A stretch of 49,505 nucleotides of DNA from positions 1 to 49,505 of the forward strand of contig JAXJXP010000040.1 of NCBI GenBank assembly GCA_036307445.1, read 5' to 3'. A model generated the notes under the pieces. The model saw only the letters and a program-made list of their open reading frames with translations. It did not search any database and was not told where the DNA came from. Numbering within the stretch: the first letter of the stretch is position 1; each line of letters starts with the position of its first letter. The position numbers and the translations under genes were made by a program. Of this stretch, positions 37,425-45,690 are shown piece by piece. The DNA comes from HGM11525 sp036307445. GTDB taxonomy: Bacteria > Bacillota > Clostridia > UBA1381.

Positions 37425-37913
37425 TTATTTCTCCCCCTTTATTTTGGAAATCAAGCCGCCTGCTGCGATTATCTCCTGCATAAACGGAGGAAATGCTGCA
37501 GCCTGGTAACTCTTGCCCTTTGTAATATTAGTGATAACACCTGTATCAAAGTCGATTTCAACCTCATTGCCCTCGTCAATATCAGCGCTTGCTTCGGGAC
37601 ATTCAAGTATAGGGAGTCCTATATTTATTGCATTTCTAAAGAAAATTCTTGCAAAGTCTTTTGCAATAACGCAGGAAATACCGCTCGCCTTAATGGCAAT
37701 CGGGGCGTGTTCTCTTGATGAGCCACAGCCGAAGTTTGCACCGCCGACCATAATGTCGCCTTTTTTAACACGTCCTGCAAATGTTGTATCAATATCCTCC
37801 ATACAATGCTTAGCAAGCTCCTCAGGCACACTCGTGCTTAAGTATCTTGCAGGGATAATTACATCTGTATCTATATTATCACCGTATTTGATGACTAAAC
37901 CTTTTGCTTTCAT
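37425..37913 (-). CDS. leuD: 3-isopropylmalate dehydratase small subunit
   Basis: 162 residues of the short LeuD (HacB-like) type: KYGDNIDTDVIIPARYL, VGGANFGCGSSREHAPIAIK, and ARIFFRNAINIGLPI are the swivel-domain motifs. It pairs with LeuC to turn 2-isopropylmalate into 3-isopropylmalate through the [4Fe-4S] cluster of LeuC. It sits between leuC (15 bases) and leuB (touching). The short form is typical of anaerobes and archaea. Confidence 0.96.
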   Translation of the reverse strand: MKAKGLVIKYGDNIDTDVIIPARYLSTSVPEELAKHCMEDIDTTFAGRVKKGDIMVGGANFGCGSSREHAPIAIKASGISCVIAKDFARIFFRNAINIGLPILECPEASADIDEGNEVEIDFDTGVITNITKGKSYQAAAFPPFMQEIIAAGGLISKIKGEK

Positions 37914-37928
37914 CTGTCATTCTCCTCC

Positions 37929-39191
37929 TCACATAACCTCTTCGGGACAAGCTATTCTGCCTAAAATTGCTGATGCCGCTGCAACTGCCGGACTTGCCAA
38001 GTAAACCTCAGACTCTGTGTGTCCCATTCTTCCGATAAAGTTACGGTTAGTGGTAGAAACGCATCTCTCGCCCTCTGCAAGAATACCCATATGACCTCCA
38101 AGACAAGGTCCGCAGGTAGGTGTGGAAATAACACAGCCTGCCTCGATAAGAGTCATAATTGTTCCATCCATAATAGCCTCTTTATAGATAGCCTGTGTAG
38201 CAGGGAATACAATCGCACGGATGCCCTTTTTGATTTTCTTACCCTTTAAGATTTCAGCTGCGGCTCTCAAATCGGAAATACGTCCGTTAGTGCAAGAGCC
38301 TATAACAATCTGGTCAATCTCAACCTCACCCCAGTTTTCAGGTGTATGAGCATTTTCCGGCAAGTGCGGGAATGCAACAGTGTACGGTACTTGGGAAAGG
38401 TCAATATCAATAACCTCAGCATACTCTGCATCACTGTCCGCTGTATATTCAGTCCACTCCTTAGTGGAATGTTTTTTCATATACTCACGAGTCAAATCGT
38501 CAACTTCAAATATACCGTTTTTAGCGCCTGCTTCAATTGCCATATTCGCAATAGTAAAGCGGTCGTCCATTGTAAGAGTGTGCATACCCTCGCCGCCGAA
38601 TTCCATCGACTTGTAGAGCGCACCGTCAACACCAATCATACCGATTATATGTAAAATCAAATCTTTACCGCTTACATACTTAGGAAGCTTGCCTGTAAGG
38701 TTAAATCTTATAGCCTCAGGCACCTTAAACCAAGCCTTACCTGTAGCCATACCGGCTGCCATATCGGTAGAGCCTACACCTGTTGAGAATGCACCAAGTG
38801 CACCATAGGTACAGGTATGTGAGTCGGCACCGATTATAACGTCGCCTGCAACAACCAAGCCTTTTTCGGGAAGCAAAGCGTGTTCAATACCCATTTCTCC
38901 TACTTCAAAATAATTCTCTATCTCCTGCTCCTTTGCAAAACAACGTACGCACTTTGCCTGCTGAGCCGACTTAATATCCTTGTTGGGTGTAAAGTGATCA
39001 GGTACAAGTGCTATTTTAGTTTTGTCAAAAACACTCTCAATTCCTATCTTTCCAAATTCACCAATTGCCGGTGGTGATGTAATGTCGTTTCCGAGCACTA
39101 AACTGAGGTCTGCCATAATAAGCTGTCCGGCGGAAACCGACTCTAATCCTGCCGCACGGGCAAGTATTTTTTGTGTCATTGTCATTGCCAT
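37929..39191 (-). CDS. leuC: 3-isopropylmalate dehydratase large subunit
   Basis: 420 residues, the shorter HacA-like LeuC. It has DHFTPNKDIKSAQQAK, GADSHTCTYGALGAFSTGVG, the Fe-S ligands in IGSCTNGRISDLRAAAE and PTCGPCLGGHMG, and RNFIGRMG at the end. It binds a [4Fe-4S] cluster and isomerises isopropylmalate with LeuD. GAAGGAG lies ahead of the ATG. It is the first gene of the operon; no leuA gene is near. No T-box or leader peptide could be seen in the upstream region. Confidence 0.96.
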   Translation of the reverse strand: MAMTMTQKILARAAGLESVSAGQLIMADLSLVLGNDITSPPAIGEFGKIGIESVFDKTKIALVPDHFTPNKDIKSAQQAKCVRCFAKEQEIENYFEVGEMGIEHALLPEKGLVVAGDVIIGADSHTCTYGALGAFSTGVGSTDMAAGMATGKAWFKVPEAIRFNLTGKLPKYVSGKDLILHIIGMIGVDGALYKSMEFGGEGMHTLTMDDRFTIANMAIEAGAKNGIFEVDDLTREYMKKHSTKEWTEYTADSDAEYAEVIDIDLSQVPYTVAFPHLPENAHTPENWGEVEIDQIVIGSCTNGRISDLRAAAEILKGKKIKKGIRAIVFPATQAIYKEAIMDGTIMTLIEAGCVISTPTCGPCLGGHMGILAEGERCVSTTNRNFIGRMGHTESEVYLASPAVAAASAILGRIACPEEVM

Positions 39192-39217
39192 TTGTATTCA
39201 CTCCTTCTTATCTTTCT

Positions 39218-39247
39218 ATTTTACACCATTTTCCTCTTTTTGTCCAA
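39218..39247 (-). promoter_or_regulatory. promoter of leuCDB
   Basis: Minus strand: TTGGAC (39247-39242), an 18-base spacer, TAAAAT (39223-39218) preceded by TG. It leaves a leader of about 20 bases, too short for a T-box. Confidence 0.6.
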
Positions 39248-39359
39248 CATATTATTATATTTTTCCGAATTTTTTTTAATTTAATATCTTCTTTGCTCAT
39301 TAAAGCTGTTTTTTGGAATATAATTTTATCAAGAAAAGAAAAAAAGGGGTGCTGTTATA

Positions 39360-40307
39360 TTGAATTATCTGGTAAAGGAAAACGGAACTACCGTTCTATA
39401 TTTTCACAAAAGCGGCGATGGAATTTTAAGACGTGTTAAACGTGGTAGCTCGTGGCAGGAAGATGAGTGCGTTTTTAATGATGCTTGTGAGGGCTTTGGT
39501 CTTTATCCTGACCAAGATGTTATACATATAGTAACACAAACCGTTTCTAAAGAACTTATGTATATTCTGCTCACCCCTAAAGGCCGACGCAAATTCATTC
39601 TTCAAAAGCTTCCCGAGGATTGCAGTATTATAAAGATTTTCCTTTATCCCATACGAAAGAGGCTTAATATGTTATACTCTGTAAAGCAAGGAAATAACAC
39701 ATTTCTAATGCACTGCATATTAACCGACAATGCAAAGCCTAACACCGTAGCAAAAATCAATGACGGCAATTTTTTTGTAATGGCTGACAGAGTTTACTAT
39801 ACCGTTCCTGACTCAAGTGCCGGATTTTCAGAACTCGCAGATGAAAAGCCCGCATATTATATCCGTATAGCACAAAACTCTTCTGTCCCCTATCTTTATC
39901 AGGGGCATATTGCTTTTAAATCAAACGGTAAAATCTATTTTGACAACCGTGAGCTTTGCAAAGATGAGGCATCCGACGGAATTATTATAACAGAGTACAA
40001 TTCGCGACTTTTTGTCGCATGGCAAAGCGACGGATATCTACGTTATATGCCCGCAGACAGCCAGTCAGGCCGTCCTCACGCAGTAATAAAACCACCCTTC
40101 CCCGCAAATATTTATGGTATCTGGCACAATGACGACTGCCACTATTTTTACGGAAATCATACCGACACTGATCTTATTACATATATAAATCCGTCCCCCT
40201 TTGACTCAATGCCCGAAAAATCCCCCGAAGAATTTTTAACACGCAGAATGGAAAATATGAAAAGGGAGATAGCAGAACTAAAGAATAAGCTCTCTCGATT
40301 TGCATAA
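39360..40307 (+). CDS. protein of unknown function, possibly beta-propeller-like
   Basis: 315 residues from TTG 39360 (AAAAAGGGG ahead). There is no signal peptide. The sequence is built of repeated short strand-like segments (VLYFHKSGDG, HIVTQTVSKELMYILLT, MLYSVKQGNNTFLMHCIL, HIAFKSNGKIYF, LFVAWQSDGYLRYMP, IYGIWHNDDCHYFYG) like a beta-propeller, and ends in a charged coiled coil (MENMKREIAELKNKL). I know no named family. It lies in front of the S24 repressor gene, with one operator overlapping its stop. Confidence 0.7.
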   Translation: MNYLVKENGTTVLYFHKSGDGILRRVKRGSSWQEDECVFNDACEGFGLYPDQDVIHIVTQTVSKELMYILLTPKGRRKFILQKLPEDCSIIKIFLYPIRKRLNMLYSVKQGNNTFLMHCILTDNAKPNTVAKINDGNFFVMADRVYYTVPDSSAGFSELADEKPAYYIRIAQNSSVPYLYQGHIAFKSNGKIYFDNRELCKDEASDGIIITEYNSRLFVAWQSDGYLRYMPADSQSGRPHAVIKPPFPANIYGIWHNDDCHYFYGNHTDTDLITYINPSPFDSMPEKSPEEFLTRRMENMKREIAELKNKLSRFA

Positions 40308-40312
40308 TGCAA
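40300..40312. promoter_or_regulatory. palindromic operator, copy 1
   Basis: TTGCAT-A-ATGCAA, 13 bp, overlapping the stop codon of the preceding gene. An identical copy lies 31 bp downstream (three helical turns). Confidence 0.75.
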
Positions 40313-40330
40313 TTATTTTGTCGATTTTTC

Positions 40331-40359
40331 TTGCATAATGCAATTTTTTGTGATATACT
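40331..40359 (+). promoter_or_regulatory. promoter of the S24 repressor gene with overlapping operator copy 2
   Basis: -35 TTGCAT (40331-40336), a 17-base spacer, -10 TATACT (40354-40359). The operator TTGCATAATGCAA (40331-40343) covers the -35 box, so a bound protein would block RNA polymerase. The arrangement suggests self-repression by the downstream gene product. Confidence 0.75.
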
Positions 40360-40410
40360 GTCATATGAAAAGGGATTTTTGGTACATATAGAGAAGGAGT
40401 TGCGGGAAAT

Positions 40411-41058
40411 ATGGAGCAGAGAACAAGGGAAATAGGCAGAATAATTGCCGAAAAGAGACGTGAATTAAATCTTACACTTGAGGAAGTAGGTCAAAGAGTC
40501 GGGGTTACAAAATCCACAATCCAACGATACGAAGCCGGACTTATTACGACTCCCAAAATAGCCGTTTTGGAATCTATTGCACGGGCATTGTCATTAGACC
40601 CTGCTATGCTTACAGGCAAAAAGTCTGTTATCCCTGACAACGCTCTGCCGGTAAATTCAGGAAGCCCAAAAATTGCAATACCAATCCTCGGTAATGTTGC
40701 GGCAGGAGAGGGCGCCTTTGCAGACAGCAACGTAATCGGATATATTATGGAAGACAGAACTAGTCTTTCAAGTGCAGAAGAATATGCTTATCTCGTGGTA
40801 AAGGGCGACAGTATGTACCCCGAATTTAAGGACGGAGATAAGGTATTGGTAAAATGCTGTCCGACAGCCGGGTCGGGTGATTATGCCGTTGTTATGGTGG
40901 ATGATGATAACGGAGTAGTCAAAAAAATTGAGCACGGTGCAGGTTTTATTACTCTGCACTCGGTAAATCCTATGTATCCGCCCAGAAAATTTGAAGGAAA
41001 AGATATGCTCAGGATAAGAATTTTCGGCGTTGTGAGAGGTTTGAGAAGAAATTATTAA
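40411..41058 (+). CDS. XRE-S24 self-cleaving repressor (LexA/CI type)
   Basis: 215 residues. Residues 8-62 are an XRE helix-turn-helix (VGVTKSTIQRYEAGLITTPK), followed by a linker and an S24 peptidase domain (about 88-213): cleavage site A98-G99 in NVAAGEG, nucleophile S134 in VKGDSMYPEF and the general-base lysine K171/K172 in GVVKKIEHG. It could be cleaved after RecA activation like CI or LexA. No phage genes surround it, so it may be a chromosomal stress regulator. The start has AAGGAG 8-9 bases ahead. Two operators lie in its promoter. Confidence 0.92.
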   Translation: MEQRTREIGRIIAEKRRELNLTLEEVGQRVGVTKSTIQRYEAGLITTPKIAVLESIARALSLDPAMLTGKKSVIPDNALPVNSGSPKIAIPILGNVAAGEGAFADSNVIGYIMEDRTSLSSAEEYAYLVVKGDSMYPEFKDGDKVLVKCCPTAGSGDYAVVMVDDDNGVVKKIEHGAGFITLHSVNPMYPPRKFEGKDMLRIRIFGVVRGLRRNY

Positions 41059-41070
41059 ATAATGCAGCAT

Positions 41071-41103
41071 AACCACCGACTAAGTCGGTGGTTATATACT
41101 TTT
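41071..41103 (+). terminator. terminator of the S24 repressor gene
   Basis: AACCACCGAC (41071-41080) pairs with GTCGGTGGTT (41084-41093), 10-bp stem, 3-base loop, and a T-run at 41099-41104 after a short gap. Confidence 0.85.
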
Positions 41104-41126
41104 TTACGATTGCTTATGTTATTTAA

Positions 41127-41231
41127 TCAGTGGCAAACACAGCAAAGTATGATAAGTATTAAAAGAATCCAGAGTAATGTTTCGCAATCAAAGCTGCCTA
41201 CGCCGCCATGGCAAAGTCCGCAATCTGTCAT
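41127..41231 (-). CDS. 34-residue Cys-rich membrane peptide
   Basis: ATG at 41231-41229 with a strong AAGGAGGG ribosome site 7 bases ahead and a TGA at 41129-41127. The peptide reads MTDCGLCHGGVGSFDCETLL, then a hydrophobic helix WILLILIILCCVC and a final His. Six cysteines in 34 residues and a short helix recall the small spore or membrane peptides of Clostridia (YjcZ-like, or those ending in TLLWIILLL plus Cys). Its role is unknown. It stands alone between the repressor and MATE genes, on the opposite strand. Confidence 0.75.
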   Translation of the reverse strand: MTDCGLCHGGVGSFDCETLLWILLILIILCCVCH

Positions 41232-41342
41232 CACTATGCCCTCCTTATTCTTTATTTCAGGGAAAACCCTTGTAATAACATAGTATGCAAGAATGATAAT
41301 TTGGTGAAAAGGTTACGACTATATTTCTTTTTGCAAATATTA

Positions 41343-41371
41343 TTTACAAAGAATATTAAAGTTGATATAAT
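41343..41371 (+). promoter_or_regulatory. promoter of the MATE gene
   Basis: TTTACA (41343-41348), a 17-base spacer, TATAAT (41366-41371), 34 bases ahead of the start codon. Confidence 0.7.
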
Positions 41372-41404
41372 ACGCAACAGACAATAAAAAAGGAAGGGTT
41401 TAAA

Positions 41405-42775
41405 ATGAACGAACTAAATTCCAGAGCAGAAAAAATAAGTTTCTATAAAACTGTATTCGCCTTGGTTTTCCCTATGGCTATACAAAATCTTATAAATGTA
41501 GGTGTACAGGCAGCAGACGTTTTGATGCTCGGCAGAGTCGGAGAAGTTGCAATTTCCGCATCATCTCTTGCCGGACAAATTTACTTTGTACTGACACTTG
41601 TATTTTTCGGACTTAATTCAGGTGCAGCAATTCTTACCGCACAATACTGGGGCAAGGGTGATAAGAATACAATTGAGAACATATTAGGACTTGCAATGCG
41701 CGTTGCAATTGTTGCTGCAGTGGCATTTACTGTTGTTGCGCTTTTGTTCCCGACATACCTGATGCGTATATTCTCGCACGAGCCTGATGTTATAGCCTCA
41801 GGAGCAGAATATCTGCAAATAGTGGCTCTCGCATATATACCTGCCGCCTTTACGGCAATCTACCTCGGAGTTGTCAGGAGTACGGAACGTGTAATAATTT
41901 CAACGGTTGTATATTTAGTTTCTCTTATAGTAAATGTGATTGGCAATGCGATTCTTATCTTCGGTCTTTTCGGCGCGCCTGCTCTTGGGGTAAAGGGTGC
42001 AGCAATCGCTACAGCAATTGCCCGCTATGTCGAATTGATAATAGTGCTGTTTTATGCCTTTAAGATGAATAAAACCATACGGCTCCGACTTCCTGCCCTT
42101 TTTAAAACCGACAAGCTTCTTACAAAGGACTTTATCAAGTACAGCGTTCCCGTTACCTTTAATGAGATTATGTGGGGAGGCGGAATTTCTGCCATAAACG
42201 CAATAATTGGGCATATGGGCAAGGCCGCAACCTCGGCGAACTCGGTAGTTCAGGTAGTACGTCAGCTTGCAATGGTTATAGTTTTCGGGTTGGCAAACGC
42301 CACCGCCATAATTCTGGGCAAAACAATAGGCGAGGGAAAACTTACACACGCAAAAACATATTCTGTGCGCCTTATCACTTTGACCGGCATCCTTGGTGTT
42401 TTAGGCGGATTGCTTATACTCTCAATCTCTCCTGTTATAAAGACCTTTATGGCACTCGGCGAAGAAGCCGACGGCTATCTATCAATTATGATGTATGTTA
42501 TGAGCTATTTCGTTGTTTTCCAGGGTTTTACAACCGTTCTCATTGTAGGAGTTTTCCGTGCGGGCGGGGACACAAATTTCGGACTTGTGATGGATATTGG
42601 CACTCTGTGGTGTATCGTAATACCCTTGGGCGCCATTGCAGCATTCTGGCTTAGGCTTCCCGTCGAAATTGTGTATATTATACTAACCGCTGATGAGTTA
42701 CTTAAAATCGGGTTTGTCTTCTGGAGATTCCGTTCTTATAAATGGCTTAATAATTTAACACGTGATTTTAACTGA
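41405..42775 (+). CDS. MATE-family efflux transporter
   Basis: 456 residues with twelve transmembrane helices in two similar halves. Typical MATE phrases are FPMAIQNLINVGVQAADVLML, GLNSGAAILTAQYWGKGD in the first half and SVPVTFNEIMWGGGISAINAII plus FGLANATAIILGKTIGEG in the second. MATE proteins export cationic drugs or metabolites by Na+ or H+ antiport; the substrate here is unknown. AAGGAAGGG precedes the ATG. A hairpin terminator follows. It has no linked regulator apart from the S24 protein 350 bases away. Confidence 0.94.
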   Translation: MNELNSRAEKISFYKTVFALVFPMAIQNLINVGVQAADVLMLGRVGEVAISASSLAGQIYFVLTLVFFGLNSGAAILTAQYWGKGDKNTIENILGLAMRVAIVAAVAFTVVALLFPTYLMRIFSHEPDVIASGAEYLQIVALAYIPAAFTAIYLGVVRSTERVIISTVVYLVSLIVNVIGNAILIFGLFGAPALGVKGAAIATAIARYVELIIVLFYAFKMNKTIRLRLPALFKTDKLLTKDFIKYSVPVTFNEIMWGGGISAINAIIGHMGKAATSANSVVQVVRQLAMVIVFGLANATAIILGKTIGEGKLTHAKTYSVRLITLTGILGVLGGLLILSISPVIKTFMALGEEADGYLSIMMYVMSYFVVFQGFTTVLIVGVFRAGGDTNFGLVMDIGTLWCIVIPLGAIAAFWLRLPVEIVYIILTADELLKIGFVFWRFRSYKWLNNLTRDFN

Positions 42776-42786
42776 TAAAAGAAAAG

Positions 42787-42818
42787 GGCAATGTTTCACC
42801 GCTGAAACATTGCCTTTT
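42787..42818. terminator. terminator between the MATE and FliB-like genes
   Basis: GGCAATGTTTCA (42787-42798) pairs with TGAAACATTGCC (42803-42814), 12-bp stem and 4-base loop, with TTTT after it on the plus strand and TTTTC on the minus strand; it can serve both convergent genes. Confidence 0.9.
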
Positions 42819-42823
42819 ATTTA

Positions 42824-43735
42824 TCAACTGCCCATAAGTACATTAAGGTTTTCTTCCGAATACTCCACCTCCGACGAGTACATTCTCACCAAATCAATCA
42901 GTTTTTCAAAGCTGATACCGCCTGCCCTTTGATAATATTCTGCAAGTGCTCCTATAAGACAACAACTCATAAGTGCGAAATTTATTCTAGAGCTGTAATC
43001 CCCATCCCATATCGCTCCTTCAAGATGCCTGAAGATAAAGTATATCGCTAACTGTTCAAAAGGTATCTGAAACTCTTTATCATCAAAAATTCTGCCCTCA
43101 AAAGAAAAAACCTGTAATTTGTTAAGCTCCTCTGTCCACTTTTCATCAAGTCTTTCCAAAGAAAGATACAACTCACATAGCTTATCAATCTTAAAATCAA
43201 AGGTCAAACAATGCTCATCAGCCAGCAAAATAAATCTTTCTCCTATACTCTTTTCCCTGTTTTGCAAAAGTGAGAAAATCTCCTGCCTTTTTACAAAAAA
43301 ATTCCTCTCATCTTCCGATATATCAACATTTTCAGGTATGTCGATATAAAACCTTTCTGCCTCCGACAAAATTATCCTCGCCACCTCTTCGCAACAAAGC
43401 CCCAGCCCCGTTTCAACAAATGAAGAATAGAAATTCTTAAATCTTGGATGAAGTGTGCAAATATCACAAAGAGCATCTTCGCCACATTCACAGATTATAT
43501 CGCAAAGTCCGCTTTTATTTAGGAATGGGCATCTCTCACCTTTATTCAGAATGAAATGTGGTACTTCTCCCTCAATATGTTTTCTTATTCTCTCACCCAT
43601 AGCAGTATCAAGCGAATTGTAAAAAAGCATAGTTTCTTCGTCAATATCAATCTCCCAACCAATACAACAGCTATGCTCACATCTGTCTGCAATACACTTA
43701 AATTCTTTATAATAATTCGGTACTGCCTCTTTCAT
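42824..43735 (-). CDS. FliB/YkgJ-family Cys-cluster protein (lysine-N-methylase-like)
   Basis: 303 residues. The N-terminal half holds the CxxC(x)nCC type cluster: CIADRCEHSCCIGWEID (C14, C19, C23, C24), CPFLNKSGLCDI, then CDICTLHPRF, and GLCCEEVARI. This is the pattern of flagellin lysine-N-methylase FliB and YkgJ proteins, which bind an Fe-S cluster. No flagellar genes are near, so the substrate may be another protein. The second half is helical. GAGGTT lies ahead of the ATG. The name methylase comes from homology only. Confidence 0.88.
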   Translation of the reverse strand: MKEAVPNYYKEFKCIADRCEHSCCIGWEIDIDEETMLFYNSLDTAMGERIRKHIEGEVPHFILNKGERCPFLNKSGLCDIICECGEDALCDICTLHPRFKNFYSSFVETGLGLCCEEVARIILSEAERFYIDIPENVDISEDERNFFVKRQEIFSLLQNREKSIGERFILLADEHCLTFDFKIDKLCELYLSLERLDEKWTEELNKLQVFSFEGRIFDDKEFQIPFEQLAIYFIFRHLEGAIWDGDYSSRINFALMSCCLIGALAEYYQRAGGISFEKLIDLVRMYSSEVEYSEENLNVLMGS

Positions 43736-43809
43736 AAAACAACCTCTTTTATCAGTATTTTTCCAGATATATTATAGCATATATTTATATAAAGTACAAT
43801 ATACAATAA

Positions 43810-43835
43810 AACTGCCTTGTATAAACAAGGCAGTT
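43810..43835 (-). terminator. terminator of the gene at 43840-44622
   Basis: AACTGCCTTGT (43810-43820) and ACAAGGCAGTT (43825-43835) form an 11-bp perfect stem with a 4-base loop; on the minus strand TTTTATTG follows. Confidence 0.85.
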
Positions 43836-43839
43836 AATA

Positions 43840-44622
43840 TTATATCTTATGATTGTCCTCTATCCACTTTTTAGCAAACTCTACGCACGGAAGATTACAG
43901 TCCATAGCAGTATTTGAGCAGAAAATAATTCCCTCAATTTCACCCTTTACCAAAAGCTCGGTACAAGTTTCAAGCTGGAATTTCATACCCTCAACTGTTG
44001 CGAGGCGTCCGCCGTCATCACCATAGTTCAGGCAATAAATGCCGAGCATTCTTCTCTTCCCCTCCGTGTCCTCCTTAAACTTCTTATATCTTTCGTGGAA
44101 AACCGAAAGGTCAGACTCCTTCCACGTCCACATATGTGCACCGTCAACATTTTCCAGATGTGCTCTTGAGTTATTGTTTTCCGGATAGTACACGCACCAA
44201 AGGTCAAGAGGACGTTTATGGAAATTGTGCATTTTATCCTGTATGTATTTTATCTTATCAGGGGTATAAATCTTTGCACGTTCGGGGTGATTAAAGAAAT
44301 CGTCCAGAACACCGCCTGTTACATTATCAAACATCTCTGCCTGACGAAGTACCTCATCCAAATCACCAAACGGTACGTCTGTTCTGTCAGAAGAAACATC
44401 GCCTATAATAGACCACTTAACCTGATTAAAGGTTGTAAATGACCTTGAATACTGATCAAACGGCGGTTCCGGCTTATTGAAATTTACTACCATATAAATA
44501 TTACGAATACCCATATAAAGTGCGCCTTCTGCCGCCGTCATACGTGAAGAAAGCCCAAATGCTTTATTATGAAAATCAGGCTCTAACCCCCATATCCACA
44601 AGGAATCTCTTAAATCTGCCAT
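43840..44622 (-). CDS. protein of unknown function, possible TIM-barrel
   Basis: 260 residues, no signal peptide. Phrases such as LWIWGLEPDFHNKAFGL, GIRNIYMVVNFNKPEPPFDQ, VKWSIIGDVSSDR, DLWCVYYPEN, WTWKESD and GIIFCSNTAMDC alternate strands with helices as in a TIM barrel, and aromatic plus acidic residues at strand ends suggest a sugar-binding cleft like glycoside hydrolases or sugar-phosphate isomerases. I cannot assign a family. A GGAGG site precedes the ATG and a terminator follows, so it is transcribed alone. Confidence 0.7.
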   Translation of the reverse strand: MADLRDSLWIWGLEPDFHNKAFGLSSRMTAAEGALYMGIRNIYMVVNFNKPEPPFDQYSRSFTTFNQVKWSIIGDVSSDRTDVPFGDLDEVLRQAEMFDNVTGGVLDDFFNHPERAKIYTPDKIKYIQDKMHNFHKRPLDLWCVYYPENNNSRAHLENVDGAHMWTWKESDLSVFHERYKKFKEDTEGKRRMLGIYCLNYGDDGGRLATVEGMKFQLETCTELLVKGEIEGIIFCSNTAMDCNLPCVEFAKKWIEDNHKI

Positions 44623-44785
44623 TTTATCTACCTCCTTAAGCTATTATATCTTAATTATAATCTCCTCAGCACCCCAAACCAATAGGCAAATCACATCTTA
44701 ATATGGTGTTTTACACCTCATTTGATTATTTTATCATATTGATTATACAAATGTAAATGGTATTTTTAAATTTTTAACATAGAAA

Positions 44786-44810
44786 AATGCCCCGTATAAA
44801 ACGGGACATT
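44786..44810 (-). terminator. terminator of the cotJ operon
   Basis: AATG-C-CCCGT (44786-44795) and ACGGG-A-CATT (44801-44810) pair with one mismatch; a T-run follows on the minus strand. It lies 6 bases after the cotJC stop. Confidence 0.8.
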
Positions 44811-44815
44811 CTCTG

Positions 44816-45412
44816 TCAGCAATCTTCTTTTATTCCGCAACCGGTAATTTTTCTCGCACCAACGTTTTCCTGAATCTTGTTAAGACACTCACCGAATCTC
44901 TGGAAGTGTACAACCTCTCTTTCTCGCAGGTACTTGATTACCTTTGTAACATCGGGGTCATCGCAGACTTTTAAGATATTGTCATATGTTACTCTCGCCT
45001 TTTGCTCTGCTGCCAAGTCTTCTACCAAATCAGCAATCGGGTCGCCCTTGACACCGATATACTCGGCTTTCCACGGATTTCCCGCAGCTGCAGCAGGATA
45101 CACGCCCTTTGCATGGTCGATATAATAAGGTGCCATCGGGCTATTTTCAATCTCTGTGGTGGTTGCATTTTTGGTAAGCTGATGAATAATTGCGCCTACC
45201 ATCTCCAAATGCGCAAGTTCCTCTGTTCCAATATCTGTAAGCAAGCCCTTTGCCACATCATCTTCCATCGAAAATCTCTGCGAAAGATAGCGCATAGACG
45301 CACCAAGCTCACCATCCGGTCCACCGTACTGGCTCACAATGAAAGCTGCCAGTTTCGGATTTGGGTTTTTAATATTTATTGGTATCTGAAGCTTTTTCTG
45401 ATATTCCCACAT
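44816..45412 (-). CDS. cotJC: spore coat protein CotJC, manganese catalase family
   Basis: 198 residues. The di-manganese ligands appear in ELGASMRYLSQRFSM, GTEELAHLEMVGAIIHQL, AAEQKARVTYDNIL and REVVHFQRFGECL, the four-helix ferritin-like layout of manganese catalases. CotJC is a coat component of spores that may remove hydrogen peroxide. The last gene of cotJABC, 20 bases after cotJB. Length is normal. Its presence indicates a spore-forming lineage. Confidence 0.95.
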   Translation of the reverse strand: MWEYQKKLQIPINIKNPNPKLAAFIVSQYGGPDGELGASMRYLSQRFSMEDDVAKGLLTDIGTEELAHLEMVGAIIHQLTKNATTTEIENSPMAPYYIDHAKGVYPAAAAGNPWKAEYIGVKGDPIADLVEDLAAEQKARVTYDNILKVCDDPDVTKVIKYLREREVVHFQRFGECLNKIQENVGARKITGCGIKEDC

Positions 45413-45432
45413 ACTTTATAATCCCCTTTCTT

Positions 45433-45690
45433 TCATCGGTTTTCCCAGGGCCAAGGGCCCTGAATCCATTCCCATGTGGTTGTGTTATTATTAACAGACG
45501 GAGTAAGCGGCCCGAAAAGTCTCTGATATTCTGCCTTTAATCTCTCAGCCTTTTTCTCATAGGTCGCAAACATTTTAAGTGCTTCCTGATGGTCGGGATG
45601 GGTGTCAAGAAAAAGATTAAGTTCCGTAAGAACAAAGTCCGTTTCTTTGATTTCTCTCAAAAGTCTTCTTTTTGCTATATTGTTAATCAT
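45433..45690 (-). CDS. cotJB: spore coat protein CotJB
   Basis: 85 residues from the ATG at 45690 (a GTG at 45693 precedes it; GGAGGA is 6-9 bases ahead). The family pattern is clear: LLREIKETDFVLTELNLFLD, THPDHQEALKMF and the tail WEWIQGPWPWE. It is part of the inner coat layer with CotJA and CotJC. The start overlaps the end of cotJA by 8 bases, showing coupled translation. Confidence 0.95.
   Translation of the reverse strand: MINNIAKRRLLREIKETDFVLTELNLFLDTHPDHQEALKMFATYEKKAERLKAEYQRLFGPLTPSVNNNTTTWEWIQGPWPWENR

Noticed and set aside
39192..39300. T-box or leucine attenuator ahead of leuC
   Set aside because: The leader from the candidate promoter is only about 20 bases and no specifier or antiterminator elements are visible.
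41062..41283. Plus-strand frame of 73 codons after the S24 gene
   Set aside because: It spans a terminator hairpin and is antisense to the better supported 34-residue peptide.
44623..44785. Possible small gene upstream of the unknown gene at 43840-44622
   Set aside because: AT-rich, with stops in all frames and only poor promoter-like hexamers.
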